Positions 9,620 to 19,643 of a DNA stretch of 64,000 nucleotides are shown here, piece by piece. This DNA comes from Acinetobacter puyangensis (GTDB taxonomy: Bacteria; Pseudomonadota; Gammaproteobacteria; Pseudomonadales; Moraxellaceae), in NCBI RefSeq assembly GCF_900096995.1, contig NZ_OANT01000009.1:40612-104611 (forward strand). The letters are read 5' to 3'. Numbering within the stretch: the stretch's first letter is position 1; every line of letters starts with the position of its first letter. A program made the translations under genes and the position numbers. The notes beneath the pieces are model-generated. The model had not been told where the DNA came from and searched no databases. It saw nothing but the letters and a program-made list of their open reading frames with translations.

Positions 9620-10411
9620 ATGATGCAAATTTATTTGGCGAGAAATAACCAACAAGCAGGTCCTTATACTGTCGAGCAACTCAATCAAATGCTCGCAAGC
9701 CAACAAGTTCTTCTCACAGATTTAATTTGGCACATTGGCATGACCGAATGGAAAACAGTGGGCGAAGTGACACAGGGACAATCACACTATTATCCAGAAG
9801 CACCCCAAACTGCCGAAGTGGCGCCTACACCTAGTCCATTCAATCCAATACCTCAACAGAATACTGCCTCCGCAAAAATAGCCATTGAAAAAAAACCCGC
9901 TGCGCTAGCGTCCCTCTCAAAACGTGCATTTGCAAAATTTATTGACCTCTGTCTATGGATTCCTGCCGGTTTGTTTAGCACTGCTTTTATGAGTACAGAA
10001 CAAAAATCTCAAGTCGCAACGCTTCAAAGTGAAATTTTCACCCTCATCAGTCAGGATAAAGTAGATCAGGCAAATCAATTGTCTTATCAGGTAATTGCCT
10101 TGGTGCCACAAAGTGTCTGGCTCGCTATGGCTGCTTACATTCTTGCCATGCTCATCTTACAGGCGATTTTATTACACAAGACAGGTCAAAGCGTGGGTAA
10201 AAAAGTATTAGGGATTCAAATTGTTGATGCCAATACAAAAACGCCTGTGAATATCACACGCAGCTTCCTGCTGCGTAGTATTTGTTTTATTATTTTAAAT
10301 TATTTTATTACCCCGATTTTTTCTCTGATTGACTGGGTATTTGCTTTTGGGAAAAAACGTCAGGCATTACATGATCGCCTAGCAAAAACAGTGGTAATAG
10401 ACAAAAAATAA
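9620..10411 (+). CDS. GYF-domain / RDD-family membrane protein
   Basis: Residues 1-50 match a GYF_2 domain (YLARNNQQAGPYTVEQLNQM, then a conserved LIWHIGM-EWKTVGEV). A Pro-rich linker follows, then an RDD-type membrane domain (about 95-263) with three hydrophobic segments and the motif TGQSVGKKVLGIQIVD. It ends in a HDRLAKTVVI tail typical of RDD proteins. GYF_2 plus RDD fusions are widespread and of unknown function; some RDD proteins have been proposed as ion antiporters. Two adjacent ATGs (9620, 9623) are possible. It stands alone between two terminators. Confidence 0.85.
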   Translation: MMQIYLARNNQQAGPYTVEQLNQMLASQQVLLTDLIWHIGMTEWKTVGEVTQGQSHYYPEAPQTAEVAPTPSPFNPIPQQNTASAKIAIEKKPAALASLSKRAFAKFIDLCLWIPAGLFSTAFMSTEQKSQVATLQSEIFTLISQDKVDQANQLSYQVIALVPQSVWLAMAAYILAMLILQAILLHKTGQSVGKKVLGIQIVDANTKTPVNITRSFLLRSICFIILNYFITPIFSLIDWVFAFGKKRQALHDRLAKTVVIDKK

Positions 10412-10430
10412 CCAATCAATCAGTTTTACA

Positions 10431-10465
10431 AAAAAACCCTATCAAATTTAGGGTTTTTTATTTTA
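10431..10465 (+). terminator. terminator after GYF/RDD gene
   Basis: AAAAACCCTA and TAGGGTTTTT form a 10-bp stem with a 7-base loop and a T-rich tail, 20 bases after the stop codon. Confidence 0.9.
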
Positions 10466-10730
10466 ACTTAAATCCAATGCATATTTATCAAAACATAATT
10501 TCAACCATTAATAGAGCTTAACCATTTGATTTTATATACTTTATAATAAAATTTAAGTAAAAAATGTGACACATGCCCCAGCCTGTAAAATGATGATAAA
10601 ATTTGCTTATCTCAATTAAAATATCATTTCATATAATATCTTTAAATATAATATTTTTACATATAAAATATTTTATTAACAACAATAACCCGATGATTTA
10701 TAAAAACTATTTGTAAATTTTCAAACATCA
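10466..10730. other. AT-rich region upstream of cyo operon
   Basis: Very AT-rich sequence with many TATAAT-like strings, so no single promoter can be chosen. No reading frame of note. It forms the distal part of the cyo control region. Confidence 0.5.
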
Positions 10731-10756
10731 AACATTATACTTTAAAGTATAGTGTT
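10731..10756. promoter_or_regulatory. operator-like palindrome upstream of cyoA
   Basis: A 26-bp loopless dyad runs from AACATTATACTTT to AAAGTATAGTGTT, with 12 of 13 pairs Watson-Crick and one G-T. It lies 200 bases before the cyoA start. It may be a binding site for a regulator of terminal-oxidase expression; the regulator is unknown. Confidence 0.4.
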
Positions 10757-10955
10757 GGATAATCGTCTGATTTAGCTCTCTCTTTTTGCCGGATTTTCGT
10801 AAGTTTTGTTATAGCTTAGTTGCTTGTAATCAGGCATAATGCCCTACAACGTAGCGGTGCCACATAGGCTTAAGGATTTTCCTTATTCACACGTGCAGCA
10901 CTCAAATCGCTATCCCATAATTTATTTAAATGGGTCTCTTCACCGAGGTTGTATC

Positions 10956-12071
10956 ATGAGACAAACGACATTAGCTGTATTGTCTTTATTAACAGCTGCT
11001 ACAGTCTTAACTGGCTGTGGTGGTGATATTGTACTTCTCAATCCTGAAGGGTCAGTTGCAGAAGGTCTTTCTGGTCTAATGATGACAGCAATCTATACGA
11101 TGCTGCTTGTTGTTATTCCGTCGATCATCATGGCAATCTGGTTCGGTTGGAAGTATCGTAAAGCTAATAAAGATGCAGACTATCAGCCAAATTGGGCTCA
11201 CTCTACTGCAATTGAAATTGTAGTATGGGGTATTCCTATTATAATTATTGCATTCTTGGCTTATCTTGCTTGGAAAGGCTCGCACGAATACGATCCGTAT
11301 AAATCTCGTGCGCAGGATCCATCGCAGGATTTAACAATTCAAGTTATTGCTGAGCAATTTAAATGGATATTTATTTATCCAGAACAAAATATTGCTACGA
11401 TCAATGAAGTTCGCTTCCCGGAAAAGCAGCCGATTGGATTCCGTGTTACATCTAACTTTACAATGAACTCATTTTTCATTCCAAAGTTGGCGGGTCAAAT
11501 CTATGCCATGGCAGGTATGCAAACTCAATTACACTTAATTGCCGATAATACTGGTGTATATCGCGGTTTCTCTGCGAACTACAGCGGTTATGGCTTCTCC
11601 CAAATGCACTTTAAAGCACATAGTGTGACTCAAGCTGAATTTGAACAATGGGTACAAACCATTAAAGAAGGCAAAGGCAATACAGTTGTTGTTGACGATA
11701 AAGGTACAACTGCAATTCAAAAAGGTCTATTAGATCAAACTGAATTGGCGACCCTTAAAGATGGCGACCGTTCTAAGCATCAAATCGAAGCATTGGTTAA
11801 AGAAGCGACACGTAAAGGTGATGCTGAAGCATTAGCTAAAGCAGAAGCAATGACGCCATATCCAAGCAAACCTGCGCCTGTGACATACTACTCTTCTGTG
11901 CAACCTGAACTATTTAAAGCTGTGATTAATACTTATATGAGTAACTATCATGGTGATCATGGACAGGCACATGTAGCATCTCACGAGCAAGTGGCTCATG
12001 AAGCAACACCTTCAATTGAAGCGACTGCAAGCGAAGATACAGCTACTGCAACTGCTGTAGCGGGAGAATAA
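10956..12071 (+). CDS. cyoA: cytochrome bo3 ubiquinol oxidase subunit II
   Basis: Subunit II of the quinol oxidase that passes electrons from ubiquinol to oxygen and pumps protons. The precursor has a lipoprotein signal ending LTGC, then two membrane helices (about 30-55 and 70-95), then the periplasmic cupredoxin-like domain lacking the CuA ligands, as expected for quinol oxidases. The reading frame is open from 10839, but ATG 10956 has a GAGG ribosome site at 8 bases and gives the signal peptide directly. At 371 residues it is longer than E. coli CyoA, because of a helical insert and an Ala/Thr/His-rich tail. First gene of cyoABCDE, 3 bases from cyoB. Confidence 0.95.
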   Translation: MRQTTLAVLSLLTAATVLTGCGGDIVLLNPEGSVAEGLSGLMMTAIYTMLLVVIPSIIMAIWFGWKYRKANKDADYQPNWAHSTAIEIVVWGIPIIIIAFLAYLAWKGSHEYDPYKSRAQDPSQDLTIQVIAEQFKWIFIYPEQNIATINEVRFPEKQPIGFRVTSNFTMNSFFIPKLAGQIYAMAGMQTQLHLIADNTGVYRGFSANYSGYGFSQMHFKAHSVTQAEFEQWVQTIKEGKGNTVVVDDKGTTAIQKGLLDQTELATLKDGDRSKHQIEALVKEATRKGDAEALAKAEAMTPYPSKPAPVTYYSSVQPELFKAVINTYMSNYHGDHGQAHVASHEQVAHEATPSIEATASEDTATATAVAGE

Positions 12072-12074
12072 AAT

Positions 12075-14069
12075 ATGTCTTTTTTATTCGGTAAATTAGG
12101 TCCCGAAGCAATTCCTCAAGAACCGATTGTACTTGTGACCATGGTCATTATGATCCTTGGCGCAATTCTGGTTGTTGGCGCGGTGACTTACTTTAAGCTT
12201 TGGGGCTATCTGTGGAAAGAATGGTTTACATCAGTAGACCATAAACGTATTGGTATTATGTACTTCATTGTATCGGTCATCATGCTGGTACGTGGTTTTG
12301 CAGATGCCCTGATGATGCGTTTACAGCTTTTCCTTGCTGGCCCTGGTGGCGAAGGCTATTTACATCCAGACCATTACGATCAGATCTTTACGGCACACGG
12401 TGTCATCATGATCTTCTTCGTTGCCATGGGTCTGGTTGTGGGTATGTGGAACATTACAGTGCCATTACAAATTGGTGCACGTGACGTTGCTTTCCCACTA
12501 TTAAACTCTTTGAGTTTTTGGCTCTTTGTAGGTGGTGCCGGTTTAGTCATGGCATCATTGGTACTGGGTGAATTTGCTGCTACAGGTTGGTTGGCCTACC
12601 CTCCTCTGTCAGGTGTTCAATATAGTCCTGGCGTGGGTGTAGATTACTATATCTGGGCATTACAGCTCTCTGGTCTGGGTTCATTGCTATCTGGTGTTAA
12701 CTTCTTTGTGACCATCATTAAAATGCGTGCGCCTGGCATGAAGCTCATGGATATGCCGGTATCGACATGGACCACCTTATGTGCGTCTGTATTGATTATT
12801 GCGACATTCCCAGTACTCACAGCAACGCTTGCAATGTTGTCACTTGATCGTTACTTTGGTTTCCATTTCTTCACCAATGAGCTTGGCGGTAGTCCAATGC
12901 TGTATGTGAACCTGATTTGGACATGGGGTCACCCAGAAGTATATATCCTCGTATTGCCTGCATTTGGTTTATATTCTGAAATTGTGTCTACGTTTAGTCG
13001 CAAACCTTTGTTTGGTTATAAATCAATGGTTTATGCAACTATTGCAATTACCATTCTATCGCTGGTTGTATGGGTTCACCACTTCTTTACCATGGGTGCC
13101 GGTGCGAATGTCAACGCATTCTTCGGTATCATGACCATGATTATCGCCATTCCAACTGGTGTAAAAATGTTCTCTTGGTTATTCACGATGTATCGTGGCC
13201 AGATTACTTTTGCATCACCGATGTATTGGACCATGGGCTTCTTGGTTACCTTCGGTATCGGTGGTCTGACTGGTGTATTGATGGCGGTTCCACCTGCTGA
13301 CTTCTTGGTACATAACTCATTATTCCTGATCGCTCACTTCCATAACGTGATTATTGGTGGTGTGGTATTTGGTTTCTTTGCTGGTCTTACCTTCTACTGG
13401 CCAAAAATGTTTGGCTGGAAATTGGATGAGTTTTGGAACAAAGTTGCGTTCTGGTTCTGGTTCTTCGGTTTCTATTTTGCATTCATGCCACTGTATGTCC
13501 TTGGTTTCATGGGTATGACACGTCGCTTGAATACTTATGACAACCCGGAATGGACACCATTTCTGGACATCGCAATGATTGGTGCTGTATTGGTAGCAAT
13601 CGGTGTTGTGTGCTTGTTACTCACCTTTGGTGTTGGTTTCTTGAAACGTAAACAAACCATTGACTATACAGGTGATTCATGGGGTGATGGCCGTACATTT
13701 GAATGGTCTACTTCATCTCCTGCGCCATTTTATAACTTTGCAACTGAGCTTGAAGGCGAAGGTATTGATCGCTTCTGGTCAGACAAAGAAAATGGTGTTG
13801 CATACAAACGTCCTGCAAAATATACCGATATCCATATGCCAACCAACCGTGATGCTGGTTTTGTGATCGCAATGATCCTGACTGTATTAGGTTTTGCATT
13901 AATCTGGCATATCTGGTGGTTGGTGGTTGTTAGCTTTGTTGCTGCGATCATTGCATTCATTCGTAGCTCATTTACCAAAGAAGTAGATTACTATGTACCT
14001 GCTGCTGAAGTAGAGCGTATCGAGAATGAGCGTTTTGCATTACTCGAAAAACATTTGAAGAAGGACTAA
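12075..14069 (+). CDS. cyoB: cytochrome bo3 ubiquinol oxidase subunit I
   Basis: The catalytic heme-copper subunit. The low-spin heme ligand lies in [11 protein letters not shown]. The CuB/Tyr motif [15 protein letters not shown] carries the His-Tyr cross-link pair. The paired CuB histidines read WVHHFFTMG, and the high-spin heme ligands lie in [11 protein letters not shown]. The protein is 664 residues long with about 15 hydrophobic helices, matching E. coli CyoB. All key ligands are present, so the enzyme should be active. It sits between cyoA and cyoC with gaps of 3 and 4 bases. Confidence 0.97.
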   Translation: MSFLFGKLGPEAIPQEPIVLVTMVIMILGAILVVGAVTYFKLWGYLWKEWFTSVDHKRIGIMYFIVSVIMLVRGFADALMMRLQLFLAGPGGEGYLHPDHYDQIFTAHGVIMIFFVAMGLVVGMWNITVPLQIGARDVAFPLLNSLSFWLFVGGAGLVMASLVLGEFAATGWLAYPPLSGVQYSPGVGVDYYIWALQLSGLGSLLSGVNFFVTIIKMRAPGMKLMDMPVSTWTTLCASVLIIATFPVLTATLAMLSLDRYFGFHFFTNELGGSPMLYVNLIWTWGHPEVYILVLPAFGLYSEIVSTFSRKPLFGYKSMVYATIAITILSLVVWVHHFFTMGAGANVNAFFGIMTMIIAIPTGVKMFSWLFTMYRGQITFASPMYWTMGFLVTFGIGGLTGVLMAVPPADFLVHNSLFLIAHFHNVIIGGVVFGFFAGLTFYWPKMFGWKLDEFWNKVAFWFWFFGFYFAFMPLYVLGFMGMTRRLNTYDNPEWTPFLDIAMIGAVLVAIGVVCLLLTFGVGFLKRKQTIDYTGDSWGDGRTFEWSTSSPAPFYNFATELEGEGIDRFWSDKENGVAYKRPAKYTDIHMPTNRDAGFVIAMILTVLGFALIWHIWWLVVVSFVAAIIAFIRSSFTKEVDYYVPAAEVERIENERFALLEKHLKKD

Positions 14070-14073
14070 GACG

Positions 14074-14697
14074 ATGGCTGAAGTACTTCATCACGACGAC
14101 CACGGACATGATGATCATCATCACCATGATGATACGCCTATTACCGTCTTTGGTTTTTGGACATACTTGATGAGTGACCTTGTACTTTTTGGTACACTCT
14201 TCATCGCCTTCGCTGTACTGAGTGGTCATATCCCACCCGGTACACCGAGTGCAAAAGAATTGTTCGGTGATTCATTAGGTTTTGTTTTAACTGAAACAAT
14301 GGCCCTTTTGATTTCATCTGTAACATTTGGTTTTGCAGTGCTTGCGCGCTATAAAAATGATGTAAGTGGTGTGCTGAAATGGCTCATCATTACCTTTATT
14401 TTTGGTGCAGCGTTCATTGGTATGGAAATCTATGAATTCCATCACCTTGTCCATGCTGGTCATGGTCCAAGCACTAGCGCATTTTTATCTGCTTTCTTTA
14501 CTTTAGTTGGTACACACGGTATTCACGTGACATCTGGCTTGGTATGGATGCTGGTATTGATGTACCAAATCAAGAAAAATGGCTTAACCTTACCAAATAC
14601 ACGTCGTTTGGCATGTTTAAGTCTGTTCTGGCATTTCCTTGATATCGTTTGGATTTGTGTATTTAGCTTAGTTTACTTAAAAGGAGTTCTTGCATGA
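14074..14697 (+). CDS. cyoC: cytochrome bo3 ubiquinol oxidase subunit III
   Basis: An integral membrane subunit with five hydrophobic helices, matching COX3-type CyoC over 207 residues (family motifs [14 protein letters not shown] and [11 protein letters not shown]). Residues 6-20 are an unusual run of His and Asp ([15 protein letters not shown]) before the first helix; it faces the cytoplasm and could bind metal ions. The gene overlaps the start of cyoD by 4 bases, indicating translational coupling. Confidence 0.95.
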   Translation: MAEVLHHDDHGHDDHHHHDDTPITVFGFWTYLMSDLVLFGTLFIAFAVLSGHIPPGTPSAKELFGDSLGFVLTETMALLISSVTFGFAVLARYKNDVSGVLKWLIITFIFGAAFIGMEIYEFHHLVHAGHGPSTSAFLSAFFTLVGTHGIHVTSGLVWMLVLMYQIKKNGLTLPNTRRLACLSLFWHFLDIVWICVFSLVYLKGVLA

Positions 14698-15017
14698 GTC
14701 ACGATGTAAATAACCCTGGTGCAGCGCACGGTAGCTCTAAGCAATACACGATTGGTTTCATTCTGTCTATTATCTTGACCATCATCCCATTTGGGATGGT
14801 GATGTCAGGTATGACTGGAACTGCTGTGTTGGCAACAATTGCAATTACTGCAATTGCCCAGATCCTAGTACAGTTAATTTACTTCTTACACTTAAATGGT
14901 TCTGAAGAACAACGCTGGGATACTATTGCATTTATTTATACAGTCCTTACAATTGCGATTCTTTTTGTCGGTTCAATCTGGATCATGAATTATCTACACG
15001 CTAACATGATGCTCTAA
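14694..15017 (+). CDS. cyoD: cytochrome bo3 ubiquinol oxidase subunit IV
   Basis: A 107-residue protein with three membrane helices and the family motif [19 protein letters not shown]. It stabilises the CuB site in the assembled oxidase. Its ATG overlaps the cyoC stop, and cyoE follows after 9 bases. Confidence 0.94.
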   Translation: MSHDVNNPGAAHGSSKQYTIGFILSIILTIIPFGMVMSGMTGTAVLATIAITAIAQILVQLIYFLHLNGSEEQRWDTIAFIYTVLTIAILFVGSIWIMNYLHANMML

Positions 15018-15026
15018 ACGACTGTC

Positions 15027-15917
15027 ATGCTAAAGCAATACCTATTCCTGACTAAGCCAGGGATTCTCTTTGGTAACTTCGTTACCACCTTGGGCGGCTT
15101 CTTCTTAGCCGCACAAGGCCAAGTTGATCTCCCCCTTCTTATCATTACCCTCATTGGCACTACACTTGTGGTGGCATCTGGTTGCGTCTTTAATAATATT
15201 ATCGACCAAGATATTGACCAAAAAATGCAACGTACGCGTACGCGGGCGTTGGTGAAAAAGACCATTTCTGTACCGGTTGCATTCCTATTTGCAAACGTAC
15301 TCGGTCTTGCCGGTTTTGCCATTTTGTTTTTTATGGTGAATATCTACTCTTTTCTATTCGCTGCACTGGGTTTTTTTGTTTATGTGGTGCTATATAGTTT
15401 ATGGACAAAGCGCACAAGCATTCATCAAACCATTGTAGGCAGTATTTCTGGGGCTTGCCCTCCTGTCATCGGTTATTGCGCTGTAGCGAATCAATTTGAT
15501 TATGCTGCACTGATTCTGTTAATTGGTTATGCATTTTGGCAAATGCCGCATTCATGGGGTATTGCAATCTATCGTTTTGATGATTATCACAATGCGCATA
15601 TTCCGATTTTACCTGTCGCACGCTCTATCAAACGTACCAAAATAGAATCGACGATTTATGTAATTTTATTTATGGTATGTATGAATCTGCTGTATTATTT
15701 TGACTATACAAATATTTGGTATGCCGCAATCCTGAATGTCTTATGTGTATACTGGATCTATTTAAGTTTGATTGGTTTTAAAGCAGAAAATGACCAAGTC
15801 TGGGCACGTACATATTTCCTATTCTCAGTCAAACTGATCACAATTATTAGTTTAGGCTTTTATTTTACGGCAGGTGCACCAAATCAAGCACTGATCATTC
15901 ATTTGCCATTTTTATAA
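15027..15917 (+). CDS. cyoE: protoheme IX farnesyltransferase (heme O synthase)
   Basis: A UbiA-superfamily prenyltransferase that attaches farnesyl to heme b to make heme O, the cofactor of cytochrome bo3. The first Asp-rich prenyl-diphosphate motif reads NNIIDQDIDQKMQRTRTR near residues 58-75, and the second HSWGIAIYRFDDY lies near 180. About eight membrane helices span the 296 residues. As last gene of the cyo operon it supplies the cofactor for the subunits encoded just upstream. Confidence 0.96.
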   Translation: MLKQYLFLTKPGILFGNFVTTLGGFFLAAQGQVDLPLLIITLIGTTLVVASGCVFNNIIDQDIDQKMQRTRTRALVKKTISVPVAFLFANVLGLAGFAILFFMVNIYSFLFAALGFFVYVVLYSLWTKRTSIHQTIVGSISGACPPVIGYCAVANQFDYAALILLIGYAFWQMPHSWGIAIYRFDDYHNAHIPILPVARSIKRTKIESTIYVILFMVCMNLLYYFDYTNIWYAAILNVLCVYWIYLSLIGFKAENDQVWARTYFLFSVKLITIISLGFYFTAGAPNQALIIHLPFL

Positions 15918-16350
15918 GTTATCCTTGTTTTTACTTCACTTTGCCTCATTGAAGCTTGAAAGAAATCTTCCCTACCCTGTCAAAGCAGGGTTAGAGTGAC
16001 TTACCACCCAATAAAATAAATTGAATCGCATTAAAAATAATGTTCAGATTATCTTCTCTCTGATAAAATTTGATGAATCAACAAAGAAACTTACCACCAG
16101 TGTTCAACCTGAACGTCAAAATTTGAACCGTGATTAGAACCTATAAAAGCATTTTCAGGATTTAAATCCCTTAATGCCTGCTCATGCTTGTTCCATTTAG
16201 TATATATAATACAGGCGCACTTTAAGCCTATCGTAAAAAATCTATAACTTTCAATAATCAAGTGGTACAAGGGTAAATTTGCTTAGACTACGAGGAATTA
16301 CGATAGATGAAAAATTCATTTTTGCTTTATAGAATTTCTGCCATCACTCA
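15918..16350. other. intergenic region with a possible gene remnant
   Basis: A weak CCCTG/CAGGG hairpin lies at about 15974-15990 after cyoE. On the minus strand, 16319 to 16091 looks like decayed coding sequence. ATG 16319 opens MNFSSIVIPRSLSKFTLVPLD and stops at 16251. A second frame then runs ESYRFFTIGLK, TKWNKHEQALRDLNPENAF and NFDVQVEHWW to a stop at 16091. One frameshift would join the two. I do not recognise the family. No other feature is seen. Confidence 0.3.
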
Positions 16351-16385
16351 AATAAAAAAGAACACTTAACTTAATAAGTGTTCTT
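16351..16385 (-). terminator. terminator of the phosphate transporter gene
   Basis: AAGAACACTT and AAGTGTTCTT form a perfect 10-bp stem with a 7-base loop. On the minus strand it is followed by TTTTTTATTT, and it lies about 110 bases past the stop of the PiT gene. Confidence 0.85.
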
Positions 16386-16402
16386 TGAGATCAGATATTG
16401 CA

Positions 16403-16451
16403 ACCACAAAATAGCAATAATATTCTTGATTATATCTGCATATTTTGTGGT
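16403..16451. repeat. inverted repeat in 3' region of PiT gene
   Basis: ACCACAAAATA (16403-16413) and TATTTTGTGGT (16441-16451) are perfect 11-bp complements around a 27-base AT-rich loop. It lies between the PiT stop and its terminator, so it would fold in the mRNA 3' end. The role is unknown. Confidence 0.5.
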
Positions 16452-16497
16452 GTATTCTAAAGATAAGTTAAAACACGACTTATCTAAAATACTTCAA

Positions 16498-18114
16498 TTA
16501 AACAAACTGTAAAAATAACCAATATAATCCACCGGATAAAATAATCGTAGTTGGTAAAGTTAAAACCCATGCCGATAAAATTGTTTTCACCGTTGACATT
16601 TGTAAACCGGATTTATTGGCTACCATGGTTCCTGCGACCGCACTATTTAATACATGTGTAGTGGATACCGGCATACCAAAACCATCCGCAGCGGCAATGG
16701 TACTCATCGCCACAAGCTCGGCAGACATGCCTTGACCATAAGTCATATGATGTTTACCAATACGCTCACCAACTGTCACCACGATCCGCTTCCAGCCAAC
16801 CATTGTACCCAGACCCAATGCCAATGCGACTGCAACCTTCACCCAAGTCGGAATATACTGTAAAAAGCTATCCAGGTGCTTGCGATAAGATTTCAATACT
16901 TCCTGATTTTCCGCTGTCATTTCAGGGAATTGCTCTGCTTTTTCCAGACGTTTAAATGCAGTGGTACTTAAATACATATCATTACGGAAAGCACTGACTT
17001 CTTGTTCAGGAATATTATTCAGATCTGGATATTTTGCCAAACGCTCACCCAGATGATTGGTCAAACTTGCCAATGCAGGTACCACTTGCGCATTACTTTC
17101 TTTGGTTTGGATATACGATGTAATGATTGTTCGTGCCTGTTCATCGCTGATATTTTCATAATTAGGATAAATTGCGACAGCTGCCTGATTGGATAACTGT
17201 TCAAATGACTGTATATGTGCTTGGTCCAAGTTTTTGTTGAGCGAATATGCCAATGGCACCAGACCAATCAGAATTAGCATGATTAATCCCATGCCCTTTT
17301 GTCCATCATTGGAACCATGCGCAAAACTCACACCGGTACAGGTAAAGATAAGAATTGCACGAATAACTGGTGGTGGTGGTGTATTGCCAACAGGGGGCTT
17401 AAACAAATCCATTTGTTTTTTAAATATAATCTTCACCAGAAAAAACAGCAATGCGGCAAAGGCAAAACCAATCAGAGGAGAAAACAGCAATGCCTTACCC
17501 ACTTTAATAATTTGATCCACATCAACACCACTCGTTCCGCCGGTGCCAGAGTGAATCAACTGATTCATCAATCCCACACCCACAATCGAACCAATCAATG
17601 TATGTGAACTAGAAGCCGGAATACCAAAGAACCATGTTCCCAGATTCCAGATAATGGCTGCCAGCAGTAAAGCAAATACCATAGCAAAGCCGGCACCACT
17701 ACTGACATTCATGATCAATTCAACGGGGAGTAATGCAATAATACCGTATGCAACTGCACCACTGGCAACCATCACTCCAAGAAAATTACAAAAGCCAGCC
17801 CACATAACCGCCACTGGTGCTGACAATGCATTGGTATAAATCACCGTTGCTACTGCATTGGCTGTGTCATGGAAGCCGTTAACAAACTCAAAGGCTAAGG
17901 CAATAAAAAGCGCAACGCCCAGCAAAATCACAGAATAGAGATGCAATGGCGGGACATGGGAAAGATCATTTGAAACCTGAACCCCGATATAAATCAATGT
18001 GCCAAAAATGATGGCAAGAAATACCGGAAGGAAAAACTTCGGTGGTTTTACATGAACATTGGTAGACTTCTGATGAGTCGATTCTTGATTTGAAGGTGTC
18101 ATTTGTGCAGTCAT
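16498..18114 (-). CDS. PiT-family inorganic phosphate transporter
   Basis: A 538-residue inner-membrane permease of the low-affinity PiT family, which imports metal-phosphate with protons. The two signature repeats are seen: GFHDTANAVATVIYTNAL near residue 80 and GMPVSTTHVLNSAVAGTM near 475. A further conserved GSNDGQKGMG sits near 268. A large soluble loop (about 300-420) splits the two membrane halves, as in E. coli PitA. ATG 18114 starts a Gln/Ser/Thr-rich cytoplasmic tail before the first helix. It is a single-gene unit with its own terminator, and no phoU-like partner is adjacent. Confidence 0.93.
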   Translation of the reverse strand: MTAQMTPSNQESTHQKSTNVHVKPPKFFLPVFLAIIFGTLIYIGVQVSNDLSHVPPLHLYSVILLGVALFIALAFEFVNGFHDTANAVATVIYTNALSAPVAVMWAGFCNFLGVMVASGAVAYGIIALLPVELIMNVSSGAGFAMVFALLLAAIIWNLGTWFFGIPASSSHTLIGSIVGVGLMNQLIHSGTGGTSGVDVDQIIKVGKALLFSPLIGFAFAALLFFLVKIIFKKQMDLFKPPVGNTPPPPVIRAILIFTCTGVSFAHGSNDGQKGMGLIMLILIGLVPLAYSLNKNLDQAHIQSFEQLSNQAAVAIYPNYENISDEQARTIITSYIQTKESNAQVVPALASLTNHLGERLAKYPDLNNIPEQEVSAFRNDMYLSTTAFKRLEKAEQFPEMTAENQEVLKSYRKHLDSFLQYIPTWVKVAVALALGLGTMVGWKRIVVTVGERIGKHHMTYGQGMSAELVAMSTIAAADGFGMPVSTTHVLNSAVAGTMVANKSGLQMSTVKTILSAWVLTLPTTIILSGGLYWLFLQFV

Positions 18115-18299
18115 AAAAGTGCAACAATTGTAAAATTAAGCGTAGTGTTATCTTATTTTATGACATTTATATGACAAATAGCGTCAAAACTTCGCCAATT
18201 AGATAAAATAAACCCATAAAAAATACTTATATAATTGATATTAAACAATTTTAATATTTAAAATTTTTTTATAATTTATGATGCTATCGTTTTAATATT

Positions 18300-19343
18300 T
18301 CAGTTTGATGAAATATATTGAAACTGGTGCTGTTGTTTTCCTGTGAACTGTTCGACATTTTCATCAACTGTATGATTTTTACGATATTCAATCAAATTTT
18401 TGATACGGTCAATGTGATCTAAAGTAGACTTCTCTCCGGCTATAATTGTTTCTTTACGTGATTTGGTCGAAAAAACATGTTGTTTTTCCCGAACATCAGG
18501 CTGTATCAAAATATCGGCCTGTTCAGCTGCATAATATGCCAATCGATTCTGCATTACATTAATATTTTGATTAAATAACCCCCACATATTACTGGTTTCT
18601 GTATATTCCGGTTTGGCCAGAATATTAACTGCAATAATAATATCTGCGCCTAACTTCTTAGCCACCTCAACCGGGACAGGACTGACCAGTCCACCATCGA
18701 CATATTCTTCATCACCAATTTTTGTGGGTACAAACATGCTTGGAATACTGGTAGAAGCGCGGACTGCTTTACCAGTATTTCCTTGATAAAACACTGTTTC
18801 TTTGCCTGTTTTAAGCTCAGTTGCCACCACATAAAGCGGTATTTTCAGATTTTCCAATGACTGTACATCAACCAGTTTATTAATATAGTCTTCAATTTTT
18901 TGTCCATCAAAAAAACCTTGCTTACTGAAGGTAAAATCCCGAACATCTGAGACTTTTAATGCCATGGCAATTTCCTCAAGCTGTTTTGAAGTTTTACCAC
19001 TGGCATATAATGCCCCGACAATACTGCCCGCACTGGTCCCGACAATAAAATCCGGAGTGATACCATTTTCTTCCAGCACTTTAATCACACCGATATGGGC
19101 ATAACCCCTCGCTCCCCCACTGCCTAACACCAGTGCAATTTTAGGCCGAGGAATTTCAATGCGCTTAATCTCTGAAATACTAATATTGTTATTAAGTGTT
19201 TGAACTTGATGAAGCATAAATGAATCATTGCTACTATGGGAAGCAGCCTGTACAGATGCGACGGCAAAAATACTCAAGCTCGCCATCAATACACGGCGAA
19301 TTAAAAACAGTTTACTTAGACTTGAATAATGTCGCATAGCCAC
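18300..19343 (-). CDS. patatin-like phospholipase, exported
   Basis: A 347-residue serine hydrolase of the patatin (RssA/NTE) family. It shows the oxyanion loop GSGGARGYAHIGVIKVLEE, the nucleophile elbow GTSAGS and the catalytic Asp in VDGGLVSPVP, so the Ser-Asp dyad is complete. A signal peptide (hydrophobic run LMASLSIFAVASVQA) indicates export to the periplasm or outer membrane. There is no C-terminal barrel, unlike PlpD-type proteins. Likely substrates are phospholipids or lysophospholipids. Two in-frame ATGs (19343, 19337) are possible starts. It is not in an obvious operon. Confidence 0.9.
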   Translation of the reverse strand: MAMRHYSSLSKLFLIRRVLMASLSIFAVASVQAASHSSNDSFMLHQVQTLNNNISISEIKRIEIPRPKIALVLGSGGARGYAHIGVIKVLEENGITPDFIVGTSAGSIVGALYASGKTSKQLEEIAMALKVSDVRDFTFSKQGFFDGQKIEDYINKLVDVQSLENLKIPLYVVATELKTGKETVFYQGNTGKAVRASTSIPSMFVPTKIGDEEYVDGGLVSPVPVEVAKKLGADIIIAVNILAKPEYTETSNMWGLFNQNINVMQNRLAYYAAEQADILIQPDVREKQHVFSTKSRKETIIAGEKSTLDHIDRIKNLIEYRKNHTVDENVEQFTGKQQHQFQYISSN

Positions 19344-19643
19344 TCCTCATCATGAGAATGTATCTTAATGCAAACTGTGTATCGAGTGCGCAGTATTATG
19401 TTTATCATCTTGTAGTTTATTTATCTTCTCTTTCCTCGTTATTCAACGGATCAGATGATATGAGGCTTGTAATACTGCAAGTTAATTCAACTTTCTCGCC
19501 AGATAGATGAGTTATCATTACTGACCTTAAAACTTTTTGCTGGTTTGCGTAATAAATACACGACTAAATAGATCTTTTTGCGCTAAGATATTGTTCGTTT
19601 TTCTAAAATACATTTTTAATCCCTACATAGAAGGAATGCTGCC

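Noticed and set aside
17002..17839. Overlapping plus-strand frames inside the phosphate transporter gene
   Set aside because: No ribosome site or protein-like pattern; the transporter is complete on the other strand.
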